A stretch of 64,000 bases of DNA, taken from NCBI GenBank assembly GCA_023105745.1, contig JALGQZ010000006.1, positions 1,723,468-1,787,467 on the forward strand. The letters are read 5' to 3'. Below the pieces are notes generated by a model that did no database searches, had not been told where the DNA came from, and saw nothing but the letters and a program-made list of their open reading frames with translations. Source of the DNA: Austropuccinia psidii. Taxonomy: Eukaryota; Basidiomycota; Pucciniomycetes; Pucciniales; Sphaerophragmiaceae. A program made the position numbers and the translations under genes. Position 1 is the first letter of the stretch. Each line of letters opens with the position of its first letter. Below, piece by piece: positions 1 to 12,628 of this stretch.

Positions 1-375
1 TCCTTTGCAGGACCATTTATTATTAAAGCCCTCCATGGGACAAATGCAGTACAAGTAGAACTGTCAGGAGAGTTAGGAAACAAACACCCAACTTTCCCTG
101 TCAGTCTTGTAAAGCATTACACATCAAGTGATAAGGAATTATTTCCTTTGAGAAATGAAACACCCTTAGAAGTACCCCCACTTGAACCAAGTGAGGAAAA
201 GAAAGTACTGAAAGTCTTAAGAGAAAGAAGACTTAGGGGTAAAAATGAAAGAGAATACTTAGTCAGGTACAGAAATCCACAACATGAAGATGAGTGGGTT
301 GAAGAAAGTAAGATACCTGATTCCCAAAAGTTTCTCAGAAGATTCAGACATGAGAGAAGACCAATTCCTCAATAA
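1..375 (+). CDS. 3' end of Ty3/gypsy polyprotein (integrase C-terminus and chromodomain), partial
   Basis: The frame is open from base 1 to a TAA at 373-375 and enters the window from the left, so no start codon is visible. The first residues (SFAGPFIIKALHG) match the integrase C-terminal GPF-type module seen in the other chromovirus copies here. The last ~45 residues ([19 protein letters not shown], then a basic tail) form a chromodomain, which in chromoviruses steers integration to particular chromatin. The protein is clearly related to, but different from, the same region of the copies ending at 59800 and 6088, so it belongs to another family or subfamily. It reads towards the assembly gap, so its 3' LTR is not seen. 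Confidence 0.85.
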   Translation, partial: SFAGPFIIKALHGTNAVQVELSGELGNKHPTFPVSLVKHYTSSDKELFPLRNETPLEVPPLEPSEEKKVLKVLRERRLRGKNEREYLVRYRNPQHEDEWVEESKIPDSQKFLRRFRHERRPIPQ

Positions 376-376
376 A

Positions 377-876
377 NNNNNNNNNNNNNNNNNNNNNNNN
401 NNNNNNNNNNNNNNNNNNNNNNNNNNNNNNNNNNNNNNNNNNNNNNNNNNNNNNNNNNNNNNNNNNNNNNNNNNNNNNNNNNNNNNNNNNNNNNNNNNNN
501 NNNNNNNNNNNNNNNNNNNNNNNNNNNNNNNNNNNNNNNNNNNNNNNNNNNNNNNNNNNNNNNNNNNNNNNNNNNNNNNNNNNNNNNNNNNNNNNNNNNN
601 NNNNNNNNNNNNNNNNNNNNNNNNNNNNNNNNNNNNNNNNNNNNNNNNNNNNNNNNNNNNNNNNNNNNNNNNNNNNNNNNNNNNNNNNNNNNNNNNNNNN
701 NNNNNNNNNNNNNNNNNNNNNNNNNNNNNNNNNNNNNNNNNNNNNNNNNNNNNNNNNNNNNNNNNNNNNNNNNNNNNNNNNNNNNNNNNNNNNNNNNNNN
801 NNNNNNNNNNNNNNNNNNNNNNNNNNNNNNNNNNNNNNNNNNNNNNNNNNNNNNNNNNNNNNNNNNNNNNNNNNNN
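377..876. other. assembly gap (500 N)
   Basis: Exactly 500 unknown bases, a typical fixed-size scaffolding gap. A plus-strand pol end stops on its left and a minus-strand RT resumes on its right, so the two sides are not one element read through. Any reading frame spanning the Ns is an artefact. Confidence 0.99.
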
Positions 877-3800
877 TTTCATGTTTATTTGTGTACATCT
901 TCCCAATATTTTATCAATTTTCCTCACATGGTCTTCCCATGTTTCTGAGTATATTATGATATCATCAATGTACACTACCATCCACCCTTCCATGATTTCA
1001 TCTTGAAATATGGTATCCATCATCCTCTGAAAATGGGCTGGTGCATTCTTAATTCCAAATGGCATTCTAGTATATTTATATATGCCCATATGGCATATAA
1101 TTCTTAGCAATTCAATAGAATCTGGTTTCACCCCATTCTGGTGGAAGCCTTTCATGCAATCCATTTTTGTAATAAACTTGGCTTTTGCTAGCTTATCTAG
1201 TGGATGTGGTATCCTTGGGATGGGGTACCTATCTGCTTTGGTGTAATTATTCCAAGCCCTGAAGTCCCCACATAGTCTGGATTTACCATCATGCCAAGTT
1301 ATAAGGACTGGTGTAGTGACTTCTACTATCTCATTGTGTCCTATTTTCCTTATGACCCCCATTTCTAGGAGTTCATTGATATGTTTCTCAATTTCTTTCC
1401 TAGTTTTCATGCTGGCTGGGTATGGTGGTCTCCTAAGCATAGGTGGGTATGGTCTTTCTACATCCAGATATAATTCTATATCATGTCCTTTTATTTTTCC
1501 TAGTGGTTCATCTCCTATTGCAAAAGCTCCTCTATGCTTCCTCAATACTTTCAGTAAGCTGAGTTTCATTTTACTGGTGAGTTGAGTGCCATATTGGGCT
1601 TCTTTGAATTCTTCCACTAGTTCTTTCAGGGTTTTATCATTTGTTATATGATTTATGTAAAAGGAAAGTTTTTTGTCTTTGTTTATACCTATGGTAAGAT
1701 ATCTATTTTTACTATTGCAAATGTCCATACCATACATTCTTTGGTACTCTGTACCTAGTAAGAATCCTTGTACATGTGCATTCTCTAGAACTACAAATTC
1801 AGGTTCTAGTCTGATATTTCCTTTTTGGTGTGGGATAATTATCTCTTTGATTATTGTCCCCAGTGAGTGCATTTTGCCTGATGCACTTTTAAAGTTTCTA
1901 GCTTTTGTTGGGATTATATCCTCTTCCCATTTGGGGAAGTGTTGGTTTAAGTATTCTTTTGCCACTATGGAGCAACTTTCTCCTGTGTCAATGATCATTG
2001 GATGTTTACAGTTCTCAATGTAAACTGTCAATTTTGTAGGTGTTCCATGAATGAATCCCATCCCTCTATTTGGGGTTACCAGGAATGTTTGTGCATTCTG
2101 TGTGTGCTTACAGAGCTCTTTGTCTGTTGTTATTTGTGGTATTCCTGAATCTAATTCAATGTCTTGTATGTCAAGTGAACTTTCTTCATTGCATTCCACT
2201 ATGTATTCTTCTATGGTATCAGGTTCACTTTGTGATTCTGCTCTCATACCATTTCCCATACTGTCAGAATCAGATTTGTCACCTGTTTGTTCTTCTGATT
2301 CTTCATCAACTGCATATATTTTCTTTTTTGGTTTTGTGCAATTGTTGGAATAGTGGTCTGGTGATCCACAGTTGTGGCACACATATTTCTTTTTTGGGGT
2401 GTCTTTCCCTTTCTCTTTGTTTGTTTCTTTAACTTAAGACTTCTTGTCTTTGAAGTTTGGTTTATAGGATGTGTACCTTCCTATGGAGGTTTTTTTCCTC
2501 ACATCTTGTATGACATTTGCTATGTAATCAATGCTGCTGATGTTGTTGCATCTGCATTTGACTGCATGTTCTAGATCTCCTGGCAATTTTGTTAGGAGTT
2601 TATGTTTTCTCATTTCTATTGTCATATTGGGATCAATAGCTTTTAGCCTTTTTGTTTGTTTGAGACACCATTCATATGGGTCTTTTTCTGTGGATTATCT
2701 ATCACTTTCAAAGGACATGGTCTTTTGCCAGATCCAACTACCATTGCTATACTTTTGTATAATCTGGTTCCTCCACCATGGCCAGCTTTTCCTGCCATGT
2801 ATTTCTTTCATCTCAGTATACCATATGTTTGCATGGCCTCTGAATGCTGTGTTAATTCTTGTTGTGATCCAGTAGTCTGGTATCTTTGGGACATCAACAA
2901 AGAGTCCATCAATATAGTCAATGATTTCCATATGGTCATATTCCCCAATTCCTGAGAACTTTGGCCAGTTTGCTACTTCTGGTAACTGTTTTAGTGCCTG
3001 TTTCTCTGAATAGCTGAGATTTTCCCCATCTTGGTACATTGACTCTGATCTTGACTTTGGAATCTGATATTCAGGTTCCTGGTCATAGTCTTTATCCTCT
3101 TCTTTCAATTTTGTAGAGGTAGTGGGTTGACCTTGTGTTGGAGGGTATTGATTGTCTTCTCTGTCATAGAGGTAATCAATTTCTTTATCAAAGCTATCCT
3201 GTTGCTGCTGGATACTCCTCAGATCTCTCCTCACAGTTTGTTGTTCTTCTAGAATTGAATTCAACTGTCTGTTAGCTTTTTCAAATTCTGTCCAAATTTT
3301 GGCCAGATTTGTATTCAAGTCTTTTATGACTGTTGCTTGGAAAGCATTTTCTTCTTTCAATGTTTCCACTTCTGTCCTCATTTTTTCTGAGGTTTCATGT
3401 GTCCAATCCATGAATTGGGCCAATTTGGTCCATGTGAATTTGTTTTCAAACTCATGAGTGTGGATTGTAGTCTCAGTTATTAATTCTGGATCAATTGAGT
3501 CAGAACTATCAAAACTATTTGTAGGTACAACTATTTTTTGATTTTGTGTACTTCTTGGACTAAGTCCATCAGCTTTTTCATCAATGGGTCTTCTTTCTTC
3601 TTCCTCTGGTTGAAAGAAGTTTTGTTTCTCCCTTGGGCTCCTTTTCTCCTGTTGGAAGCTACCTGGAATGGTTGGGGAGCCTTGGATGAAGTTTCCTTTG
3701 GCTTGTAAGGCCTGGAACTGCTGGATTGTTGTGGGGAAGATGGGACTTCTCCTTCCATTTCTGGGGGTACCTGAATCTGACTGGGCTCTTCCTTGTGCCA

Positions 3801-3943
3801 AGATCTCTCTGTGGCTTGTATGGCTGCCTGGTTCTCTTTGATTCTGATTGCTCTTTCTTCTAAGAGTTTGAAATTCTTGTTGGGATTCCAACCTTTCATT
3901 TCTGTCATACGTTCCATCCAAGCCATTTGCTTGAGACAGATCT
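877..3943 (-). pseudogene. B1 Gag-Pol, part after the A2 insertion (gag remainder, zinc knuckle, protease, RT)
   Basis: One frame continues the gag started at 14957. It holds a Gln/Glu-rich coiled region, then the capsid-like part (WPKFSGIGEYDHMEIIDYIDG). A CCHC knuckle follows (CHNCGSPDHYSNNC), then an aspartic protease with DTGES at its active site, then RT with YIDDII at about 972-958. The gap removes the rest. The frame has two in-frame TAA stops (2697-2695 and 2436-2434) and no frameshift, so the copy is dead by nonsense mutation, not by indels. The A-family copies here have a similar domain order. Open reading across the Ns is not counted. Confidence 0.85.
3531..3943 (-). CDS. B-family overlapping-frame ORF, second half
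   Basis: This is a second open frame antiphased with B1 gag. It continues the frame at 14932-14642 across the A2 insertion point and ends at a stop at 3531-3533. It contains GWNPNKNFKLLEERAIRIK, a Ser/Pro/Lys-rich middle and a basic C-terminus ending DLVQEVHKIKK. The GWNP motif is shared with the overlapping ORF of the A-family elements ([10 protein letters not shown]), which suggests common descent. No enzymatic domain is recognised. Only the second half lies at these coordinates. Confidence 0.5.
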
Positions 3944-5969
3944 TGTAAGGTTTGACTATGAAACAATAAGTAAAAATTACTAATATTTTACTTATTGTAC
4001 TATGAATGTCCTTATAAATGAAATAAATAAGATAAAAAATAATTATAATAATAAAGAATTTTTATAATTATGGCGTACAAATAATTATATCATTAATAAA
4101 ATATAATAATATAATTTATATTATAAAATGTAATATAATAAAATAAATATATTAATATAAAATAATTAATATATTTAAAAGCACTTTATTATTGTTACAA
4201 ACAAATAATAAAGGCGTAAAAAATTGTTTTTTATTAATAAAAAACAATTAATAACAATAATATTACCAATATTAAAGTTATAAATTAATATAAATACTAT
4301 TTATATTAATTAAGGAATTATTAAAATAATAATAAAGAGAAAGTTATTATAATAAGAGAAAATAACCTACTTTTAACACTTAATATAATAATTTTGTAAT
4401 ATTTTACTCCAAAAAATATAAATACAACCTTTTCAAATTGTATTTACAATAAAAATAAAGAAAATTGCTAATATTCTTGATTTTTACGTGGAAATGAGTT
4501 TTTAGAGAGATTTTTAGCAAAAACAATTAAATAAATGATTTAATCACGTCAAAATAGATGATTATAACAAGGTGGTCTTTGGTCTTTAATAACATAATGG
4601 TTTTATATATAAAGAAGAAAGAAACTACCTTTGATTTAATTGATTTAATGTTTTTGATGTGTCTGAGGGGAAAATAGAGTAAAAAGAGCTCGATTTATAG
4701 TAAATACCTCCCTCCTAGAGTCCAGCAGGCTTCTAGTAGACGTGTACTGATCATATCCACTGGAATTGATCAATATTTTAAGGTTTGGAGATGATTACAT
4801 CATGATCAAACCATATTGCATCATTATTACACCATTATTTAGAGTTATCACTATAACTCTAAAGTTGATGACATCAGAGGCTTGGCAGAACCCCAAATTT
4901 CTTGGATTTTATTAGTTTTAATCATAAATTAGTAGTATCCACCAATTTTATCACTCATATGACTGTTAAACTTGATTTAAGGTTACAGTAGGTGATCATA
5001 ACTGCTCAATTTAAGCTCAAACTTTGATCTTTAATAGCTTTTGAGTTTTACACGCTACAGCAATTCAAGGAGTTAAATCTGATAGCCTGACATAACCTCA
5101 TTATGCTGCCAAGAGCTTTTCATTACATCATCAAAACTCTAATTTTGATGATTTTTCTTGTAACTCATCTTTCTTGTCAAAATTCAATATTTTAAACTTC
5201 AAATCATGATTTCAGGGGGTTATACCCTGAATTTAATAATAAAAATTATGTAATTCTTCACGAATGAGCTAGTAGAATCCAACTGTGTACTTTACTTTAA
5301 GTTTGGACCACCTTCACAACAAAGTGGTCAACAGCTCTGTTGATTTTTATCAATATTTCATCATAGGTTTTAACCTTGTTTATAAATTGTAAAATAAAGT
5401 TCATATCTGTGTTCTTACAGTAATTACGTGGTAACTTTATTTTTGGTTCATCACTCTATCTTGTATAGTTTAAGAGTTATTAGCTATGATCCTTGAATAT
5501 ATGCGTTGACCAAAAAAGTGCATATATTCAGGTTAATTCCTTAAGTATTAGCTTTGGAGATTAGCTCATTAATTGTTATATGTGTGAAGTTTCATGGGGA
5601 ATCCAATGGCATAATTTATTTCACATTTTGTTTCATTGGTTCTTGAAATAAACAAGGATTTATGGTTTTTATAAGGTATTATTCCTTATAACTCATTAAA
5701 TATTGACTTTACAGATATGCCATAAAAATGGTATATGTGTATTTTACCATGGGGAATCCAATGGTATGACTTATTTCACATGTTGATTCATTGGTTTTTA
5801 AGTTAAACGAATTTTTGTACCAATTTATGGTATTTTTGTATTTTTGAAGTAATTATTTTTAATGTATAATTATTCTAAGTAATTTTAGTATAATTATATT
5901 AAAGGTATAATTATTCTGAGTCTTTCTTGTGACCTTATTGGGTATGTGGTCATATCTCAAAGGCTCACA
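3944..5969 (-). repeat. 3' LTR of element A2
   Basis: 2026-bp LTR. On the element's strand it starts TGTGAGCC (5969) and ends CCTTACA (3944). It is the same family as the LTRs at 12629-14641, 51249-53274 and 59918-61943, and related to those at 37420-39392 and 20076-21171. It holds the conserved hairpins described for E3 and a TATA-like CTATTTATAG near 4690-4700. No long open frame is present. Confidence 0.95.
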
Positions 5970-5981
5970 TTCCCTACCACC
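5970..5981 (-). other. polypurine tract of A2
   Basis: On the element's strand GGTGGTAGGGAA lies directly against the 3' LTR start. This is the expected place and base composition for the plus-strand primer of reverse transcription. The identical tract precedes the 3' LTR of E3. Confidence 0.85.
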
Positions 5982-6087
5982 AAAAAGGATTGCACCACAA
6001 TCTGATATGTGTAATTAGGGTATCATCCACTGTCCTACCTCTTCAGTAGACTTTACCAGTCTTGAAGCTCAATAATGCTTGATTTTA

Positions 6088-9000
6088 TTATTCTTTGGGT
6101 TTTCTTTCATTTCTAAACCTCCTTAGTAGTTTATCAGCATTTGTTATATCTTTCTCAAGTAGCCATTCATCTTCTTGAGTTGGATTTCTATACCTTACAA
6201 GGTATTCTCTTTCTTTTTTGTTTCTTGTTCTTCTTTCTTTAAGAACTTTCATAATTTTCTTTTCTTCTCCTTCTTCTAAAGGGGGGATTTTGAGTGGGGG
6301 TTTATTTCTTAGTGGAAATAATTCCTTGTCACTTGAGCTGTAAGGTTTTATCAGACTTACAGGGAAAGTTGGGTGTTTGTTCATTAAATCACCTGTGAGT
6401 TCTAATTGTACAGCATTGGGTCCATGAAGTGCTTTTATCATAAATGGTCCTTCAAAGGAATCTTTCAATTTCTTTGGTCCTTTTATGTTATTAAAATTAA
6501 GAGTTGATACTAACACCAAATCTCCTATTTTGAAGTCAGGTGGTTTATGACTTTTGTCCCATCTTTCCTTTGCATATTTGAAAGAGTCTTGCATACATCT
6601 GTTTGCATGGTGTCTTGCTTTGTCAAGCATTGTTTTAAAGCTGCTTGCTGTTGGGTGTATATCTACTAAGTCCTTTTTGAGGGTGTCATAAGGAAGTCTT
6701 GGATTCCAACCTTTTTCTAGCATTGCTGGTGTTTTTCCAGTAGAAGAATGGATTGATGTTTTATATTCCAGTTCCAGTGCTGGTATTAGTGTACACCAAT
6801 CATGGGTAAAACCGTCAGAATCTTTGAGTTCTAGCCCATAAGCACAGAATCTTCTGATCATGTCCTCTAAGGTCTGTATCATTCTTTCTGCTAAACCATC
6901 TGTTTGAGGATGATAAGCTGTTGAGAATGATAACTTTGTCCCAAACAAGTTATGGAGATTTGTCCATAATGCTGAAGTGAACTTTGGGTCTCTGTCACTT
7001 ATAATGTTTTGGAATATGCCTGTGTGGCTAATGACTTTATTCCATATCATTATGGCTGTATCCATAGCTGTGTCATCTTTGTGACATGGTAAGAACATGG
7101 GAGCTTTACTGTACCTGTCAACTAACACTAGGCATGCATTATAACTCCTGTCTCCTCCTGGAGGTAATGCTGTTACCCAATCCATATGAACTATTTCCCA
7201 TGGTGATTTTGGTTCTTGGATTTGGATCATCATTCCAAATTTCTTTCCTGTGGCTCTGTTGGCCTTTTGGCATCTGTCACAGGCTTGGCAGTACTCTGCA
7301 ACATCTTTCTTCCAATTTGGCCACCAAGAGCAGGTTTTCACCCTCTCTAGTGTCCTATCTTCTGAGAGATGTCCAGATGCAACACTATCATGACACTCAT
7401 GTAAAATAGTGTTTATTAGTGTTCTATCTGTTAAGGTCATAACACATGTGTGATTTGTTCTATGGTAGAGGATTCCATCAAGGAGGTGGAATCTTCCTTC
7501 ATCATATGCCTTTTTCCATGTTTCATCTAGTTTTGATGAAAGTGATGGGTCTTTGCAGTCTTTCATTAGAAGTTGGCTTAAGATATGGCAATTTTTGTCT
7601 GTCTTATAGCTTTATTCAACTTGGCTAAAGAATTCTGTGCCAATGTCTGTAACACATATTCCTTCTATATGGTGTTCTTCTTGTGGTACCCATGCTGGAT
7701 TGTCAGGGGTATTTGCTAAAGCCCATCTGCTAAGACCATCTGCATTTTTATGAATATTTCCAGATTTATGCACAATAGTGATATTTCCTCTATATTCTTG
7801 GATAGCAATTTGCCATCTCAGCATGTGTCTATTTGGGGTTTTCATGTTTAATAGAGATTTTACAGCATTACAGTCTGTGATCACATCAAATACTGTTCCA
7901 TCCAAATAGTAATGTAATTTTTTTAAAGCCCACATTAAGCAGAGGTATTCCATTTGGCTTGCTCCATATCTTGCTTCTGTTGGCTTTATCTGCCTTGAAA
8001 TGAAACAAATTGGTCCTTCCACTGGTTTGTCATTGATAATTTGTGTCTGGTGTAGTGCAGCACCCAGTCCTTCTCCACAAGCATCAATGTAAAGTTTAAA
8101 GGGTAGTTTCCAATCTGGCATTAGAAGAAATGGGGCATTTGTTAAGGAATTTTTCAATTCTTCATATACCTTGACTCTTTCTTCTGTCATTTCATAGACT
8201 GTTTGTTGGTCACATAGCTTATACAAGAATTTAGCAATTTTTGCAAAGTCCTTTATATGCTGTCTATAGTAACCAGCAAATCCTAGAAATGATTGCATTT
8301 CTTTTTTGGTTTGAGGCATTGGTTTAAGTAGTACTGCTTCTACTTTATTTTTGTCTATGCCTAGACTAAGTCCAGATACAACATGTCCTAGTGCTTTTAA
8401 TTCACTATATGCAAAATGACACTTTTTCAAGGAAATTTTCATATTCACTTGGACTATTTTCTGTAGTACCCTTTCTAGTCTTGTAAGGTGATTTTCCCAA
8501 GTTTCTGAGCAAACTATGATATCATCAATATAGATAATTAGCCATCCTTCTGATAATTCTTCAGGAAATATGGTATTCATCATTCTTTGGTAATGGGAAG
8601 GTGCATTTTTTATCCCAAATGGCATTCTTAAGTATTCAAAAATTCCACAGTGGACTATTATTCTTAGTAGTTTCTTGGCATTTTCTGTTAAGACATTTTG
8701 ATGAAAACCTTTAAGAGCATCCATAGCTGTAATGAACTTAGCTTGTGACAATTGGGTCAATGTCTCATGGATTCTAGGTATTGGATATCTGTCTGGAATG
8801 GTATAGGTGTTCAGGGCTCTGAAGTCTCCTACCATCCTTGATTTTCCATTATGCCAAGTTATAATGACAGGTGTAGTGACTTCTACCTGTTCATTATGTC
8901 CTACCTTTCTCAGTACTCCAAGGTCCATTAATTCTTTAATTTGTACCTCTAAGGCTTCTCTGGCTCTTGGACTAGCTGGGTAAGCTGGTCTCCTTAGTAA

Positions 9001-11886
9001 GGGTGGTTAAGGCTTTTCCACATTAAGAATTATGTCTACTTCATGCCCAATTATAGCACCTAGTGGCTCTTTGTCAGTTGCAAAGGCATTTTTGTACTTA
9101 AATAAGAGGTCAATTAATTTTTCTTTCATTCTATCTGTTAATTATTGATTGAATTCTGCCTCTTTAGGTTGTTCAGATATAAAAAGATCCTTTTCTGGAA
9201 TCTTTTCTTCATTCTTCATAACTGTAATTTGTTTTTTGTTATTGAATAAGCCAAACTTCTGTCTCTTATTGTCTCCTATAGTAAAATATCTATCCTTCTG
9301 GTTAGAGATATCTATACCATAGATTGATAAGTAATAATTTCCCAGGATAAAGTGATTACTGGTACAGTTGCCCATTACCACAAATTCCACTTTAATTCTG
9401 ACACATTGTGAAGGGTGAGGAAAAATTAGTGTTAAATCAATTATTCCAAGGGGCTTCATGCTCTCACTTGCACTACTGAATTTGACACCTTGTATTGGCA
9501 TAAGTTTTTCTTGCCAGTCTGGGACAAGGGTTTTTAAATAACTTTTGCCAACACAGGTGCAATATACTCCTGTATCTAAGTTAACTTTTCCTTCTTGGTT
9601 ATCAAACATAACAATACTTATGCTTGATTTTCCAGCTGTATATCCCATTCCTCTTGCAGGTTTGGTTCTATACATTTTGTCATCTTGCACATTTGTCAGG
9701 TTTGTGTCAGATGTTCCAACTTGTGGTAAATTTGAGTTTACATCTAGTACTTCATAAGTTATATCAATGTTATTAATTTCTGCATTAATTATATTGATTT
9801 CATCACTTTCAGAAGTTTCTGCTTCTTCTGTTTCTTTTTCAGAGTCAGATTCCTCCTCTTTGTCATTGTGGTTTTCTGTTTCCACAATTTCATTGATTTT
9901 TGCCTTTTTTAGGCAATTATTGGCTAAGTGTCCAATACCTCCACATTTATGGCATTTCCTTTGCTCATTATTATTGGATGTACTGGGCTTGAAGGATTCT
10001 TTTGATTTATCTTTTTTGATAAATGGTTTATTTGGGCTTTTAATGTCCAATTTCTTCCAAGTCCTGCCAATTTTTGTTCTTGTCGCTATGTCTTCCAGTG
10101 CATTAATGTACTCTTCTGTGTAGCATGGTTCTATACACCTGCTTCTTAGGGAATGTTCTAGCTCTCCTCCACATTTCTTGAGTATTTTCATATGCACCAT
10201 TTTTTGTGACATTTCTGGGTACAATGCATTAAGTCTTTCAACTTGTTTTAAGAACCAAGTTAAAGGTTCATCTTTCTCTGGGTCAAAGAAAGAATTTTCA
10301 AATGCATTTTCTACCTTATACCTCCAGGAATCATTTGCCCACTTTGTGATTATTTCTTGTTTCCACCAAGACCAGGTATCTTTACCATTTGTTTGTCTTA
10401 TGCCATAATACCATCTTTTTGCAGATTTTTCAAACAATGAATGTAATCTTGCAGTGATTAATTCATCTGGTATGGCATAGTCTTCTTGTAACATGTCAAT
10501 TGTTTTAATAAATGACATGTGGTCATATTCACCTTCTCCTGTGAATGTTGGCCATTCTTTCAGCTGGGGTGCTTCCTTCATTAAGACTTGGTTATTTTCT
10601 TGGTGACTCAAGTCTGTTATGAAAGGATCTGTAAATTCCTCTCTTGTTTTAACAGGGCTTCTTATATGAGAAAATGGAGTTGATAACTTTGGCATATTTA
10701 AATTAGCCTCATTCATTTTATCCATTTTTTCAGTAATAAGCCTTATTTCACTTTGAATATCATCTTTTAGATGCATTCTTGCTTCATCACTGTTTTCCAC
10801 ATGGTCCAAAAGTAATTTTTGGTGTGATGAAGTCTTTTCTTCAAATTTTTCTACAGAAATACTTAATTTGTTTAATTTTTCTGTAAGATTGTCAATACTC
10901 ACATCATAATTGATTGTCAAAGTTTTTTCTTTGATATCACTTATGTATTTGTACAACTCTTGTTGTCCTTGTATTAATTTCTGAGTATTGTCAATTAATA
11001 CTTCTGGTTTATTATTTTCAATCATAAATTTTATGTTATCAATTTCTTTCTTATTTTGTACAACGAGTTTGGTTAAAGATGATAAGCTATTATCTATTTC
11101 TTGGAAAGATAATAAGCTATTTTTAATGTCTTTAAGAGGTAAAATACTATTTTTAACCTCTGTTAAAGTATTTACAACATCAGTAGACAAGGTTATTTCT
11201 TTGGGAAATGGGGTTGTCTCATTCTTTGTTCCTCTTTGTCTTTGAATTCCATCAAAGTTCTGGCCATGTTGAAAACATTGTCCATGGCATCCTTTTGGAT
11301 TTTTGGGATCCTGTAGCTTGGGGAATATGGTTTCCTCCCATTCTTTTTCTTGTTCTTCTTCCCTTCTTGGGGAAGTGGGTTGACTTGGGGATTGCTGGTA
11401 GAAGCTACTGGGGCTTCTTCCTTGGTTGCCTCCCTCTTTTTGGTGTGGTAATCCTTGATTTTTTTGATTTGAGGTTTGGATGACAGTGGATTCCATCCAT
11501 TGGAGTATTTCACTATCTCCTCCTCTTTGAGGAACTTTTTCAGGATGTGCCAGGAGTTCATCACTCCTTGGTGTATTTGAGGCAGCATTTCCCAATCTTT
11601 GTCCTTGTACACTGTGTAATACTGCTTGTACTGGCTCATGTAGATGTCTATTTGAGCCCTCTGAATGTGATTTATACCTATTTGAGTTACTCATACGTAG
11701 CTCCAATTCAGGTTCAGATATCATGGGCATTTCTGGGACTTGCCTTTGGGATAAGGCACTTCGTTGTGTGGATTCTGTTCCACTGGGGATATTGCCCTTT
11801 CTTTTCCCTTTTGAGGGATCAGTTCTACCTCTGAGTCCAGCTCCATCTGATTGGATGAAGTATTGGGAACCTCTTCTGGTAGTCAT
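6088..11886 (-). pseudogene. A2 Gag-Pol polyprotein with three nonsense codons
   Basis: A single 5799-nt frame, exactly the length of the intact E3 gene. It encodes Gag with long coiled-coil segments, a CCHC knuckle ([14 protein letters not shown]), protease, RT with YIDD, RNase H, HHCC/DDE integrase and a C-terminal chromodomain. Three in-frame TAA codons break it: 9144-9142 (after Gag-protease), 9009-9007 (before RT) and 7614-7612 (between RNase H and integrase). At these sites E3 has GAA, TAC and GAA. There is no frameshift. The protease active-site segment reads LDTGVYC where E3 has LDTGAYC. The copy cannot make full Pol on its own but could be mobilised in trans. Confidence 0.93.
11193..11639 (-). 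CDS. A2 overlapping-frame ORF inside gag (148 codons)
   Basis: A second frame, +1 relative to gag, is open for 148 codons from an ATG. The equivalent ORF in E3 (54249-54695) has the same length and ends in the same residues (RQPHFPKK). The product is Lys-rich and hydrophilic: aromatic N-terminus ([17 protein letters not shown]), [18 protein letters not shown] in the middle, then a basic linker. No catalytic domain is recognised. Upstream a GC-type donor (AAAG|GCAAGT) and an acceptor are conserved with E3, so the ORF may be an internal exon of a spliced accessory gene. It may instead be an unused conserved frame. Confidence 0.5.
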   Translation of the reverse strand: MSQYKQYYTVYKDKDWEMLPQIHQGVMNSWHILKKFLKEEEIVKYSNGWNPLSSKPQIKKIKDYHTKKREATKEEAPVASTSNPQVNPLPQEGKKNKKKNGRKPYSPSYRIPKIQKDAMDNVFNMARTLMEFKDKEEQRMRQPHFPKK

Positions 11887-11962
11887 AATTTAAGAAATAA
11901 AAAAAATAAAAGTATTTTAGGATAAAAATTCTTTTTATGGCAATTATAAAAGAGGTGCTCAC

Positions 11963-12112
11963 CTTCAGAGTCTTGAATGGTGGGTCCTGGAAAGTCTAAT
12001 TTCTTAGCTTTCTTTCTTTTAGTGATAACTGGTGTTGGAGAACTTTCACAAGTTTCTGCCACCAATCTCTCAACAGTAGTTTGGTTATCTTCTGTTGGGT
12101 TATCCTCAAACA
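11963..12112 (-). CDS. A2 leader exon (150 nt)
   Basis: Flanked by a T-run acceptor (TTTTTTAG) and a donor (GAAG|GTGAGC). Identical boundaries and length occur in E3 at 53778-53927. It encodes VFEDNPTEDNQ..., a Ser/Thr segment, a basic KRKKAKKLDF patch resembling a nuclear localisation signal, and PGPTIQDSEG. The exon begins with TG, so its start codon may come from an upstream exon ending in A. Its role is unknown. It lies between the primer-binding site and gag. Confidence 0.5.
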
Positions 12113-12610
12113 CTAAAAAAGACAAATAAATATAAGTCTTTTTATAAGAAGTGTTTATTTTTTGGCAAGATATGGCAATTTTCCACATAGAAATTGCTTT
12201 TATATCTTTTTTAAAAAATTGAAATGAATACAGAAATGAATAAAAATGAATAAAAATAACTTTTTTATTGGTTTTTAATATTTTTTAATATTTTTTTTTA
12301 TATTTTTATTTTTATTTTTAAGCAATAAAATAAAAATTAATATTATTCTTCATAAAATTAAATTATAATAAAAATTATTTTTAATTTATAGAATATCTTT
12401 TTTAATCACTAGAGTCACTCAAAGAAAGTTCTTGCAAGTCTAAGGATGTGAAAAAACCACATGTAAGACAGTACAATTGCTTTCCAAATGCCTCAATAGC
12501 TTTTAAAATCAATAAAATAAAAAATTATTATATAATTTTATGATTATAAATATAATCTATTATTGGATAAACCCAATTAGAATCTTTTCAAAGGTCTTTT
12601 AAGTAAATAT

Positions 12611-12626
12611 CACGGCCAGGCCCCCA
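12611..12626 (-). other. primer-binding site of A2
   Basis: On the element's strand TGGGGGCCTGGCCGTG starts two bases after the 5' LTR's terminal CA. It is identical in E3, and closely similar sites sit beside the LTRs of B1 and B'. The tRNA or other primer is not assigned. Confidence 0.8.
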
Positions 12627-12628
12627 AA

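Noticed and set aside
259..1006. Long frames running through the N block on both strands
   Set aside because: They are open only because unknown bases contain no stop codons. Only the minus-strand RT to the right of the gap is real coding sequence.
1316..2432. Several plus-strand frames of 60-120 codons
   Set aside because: Antisense shadows of B1 protease and RT: hydrophobic, low-quality sequence with no domain.
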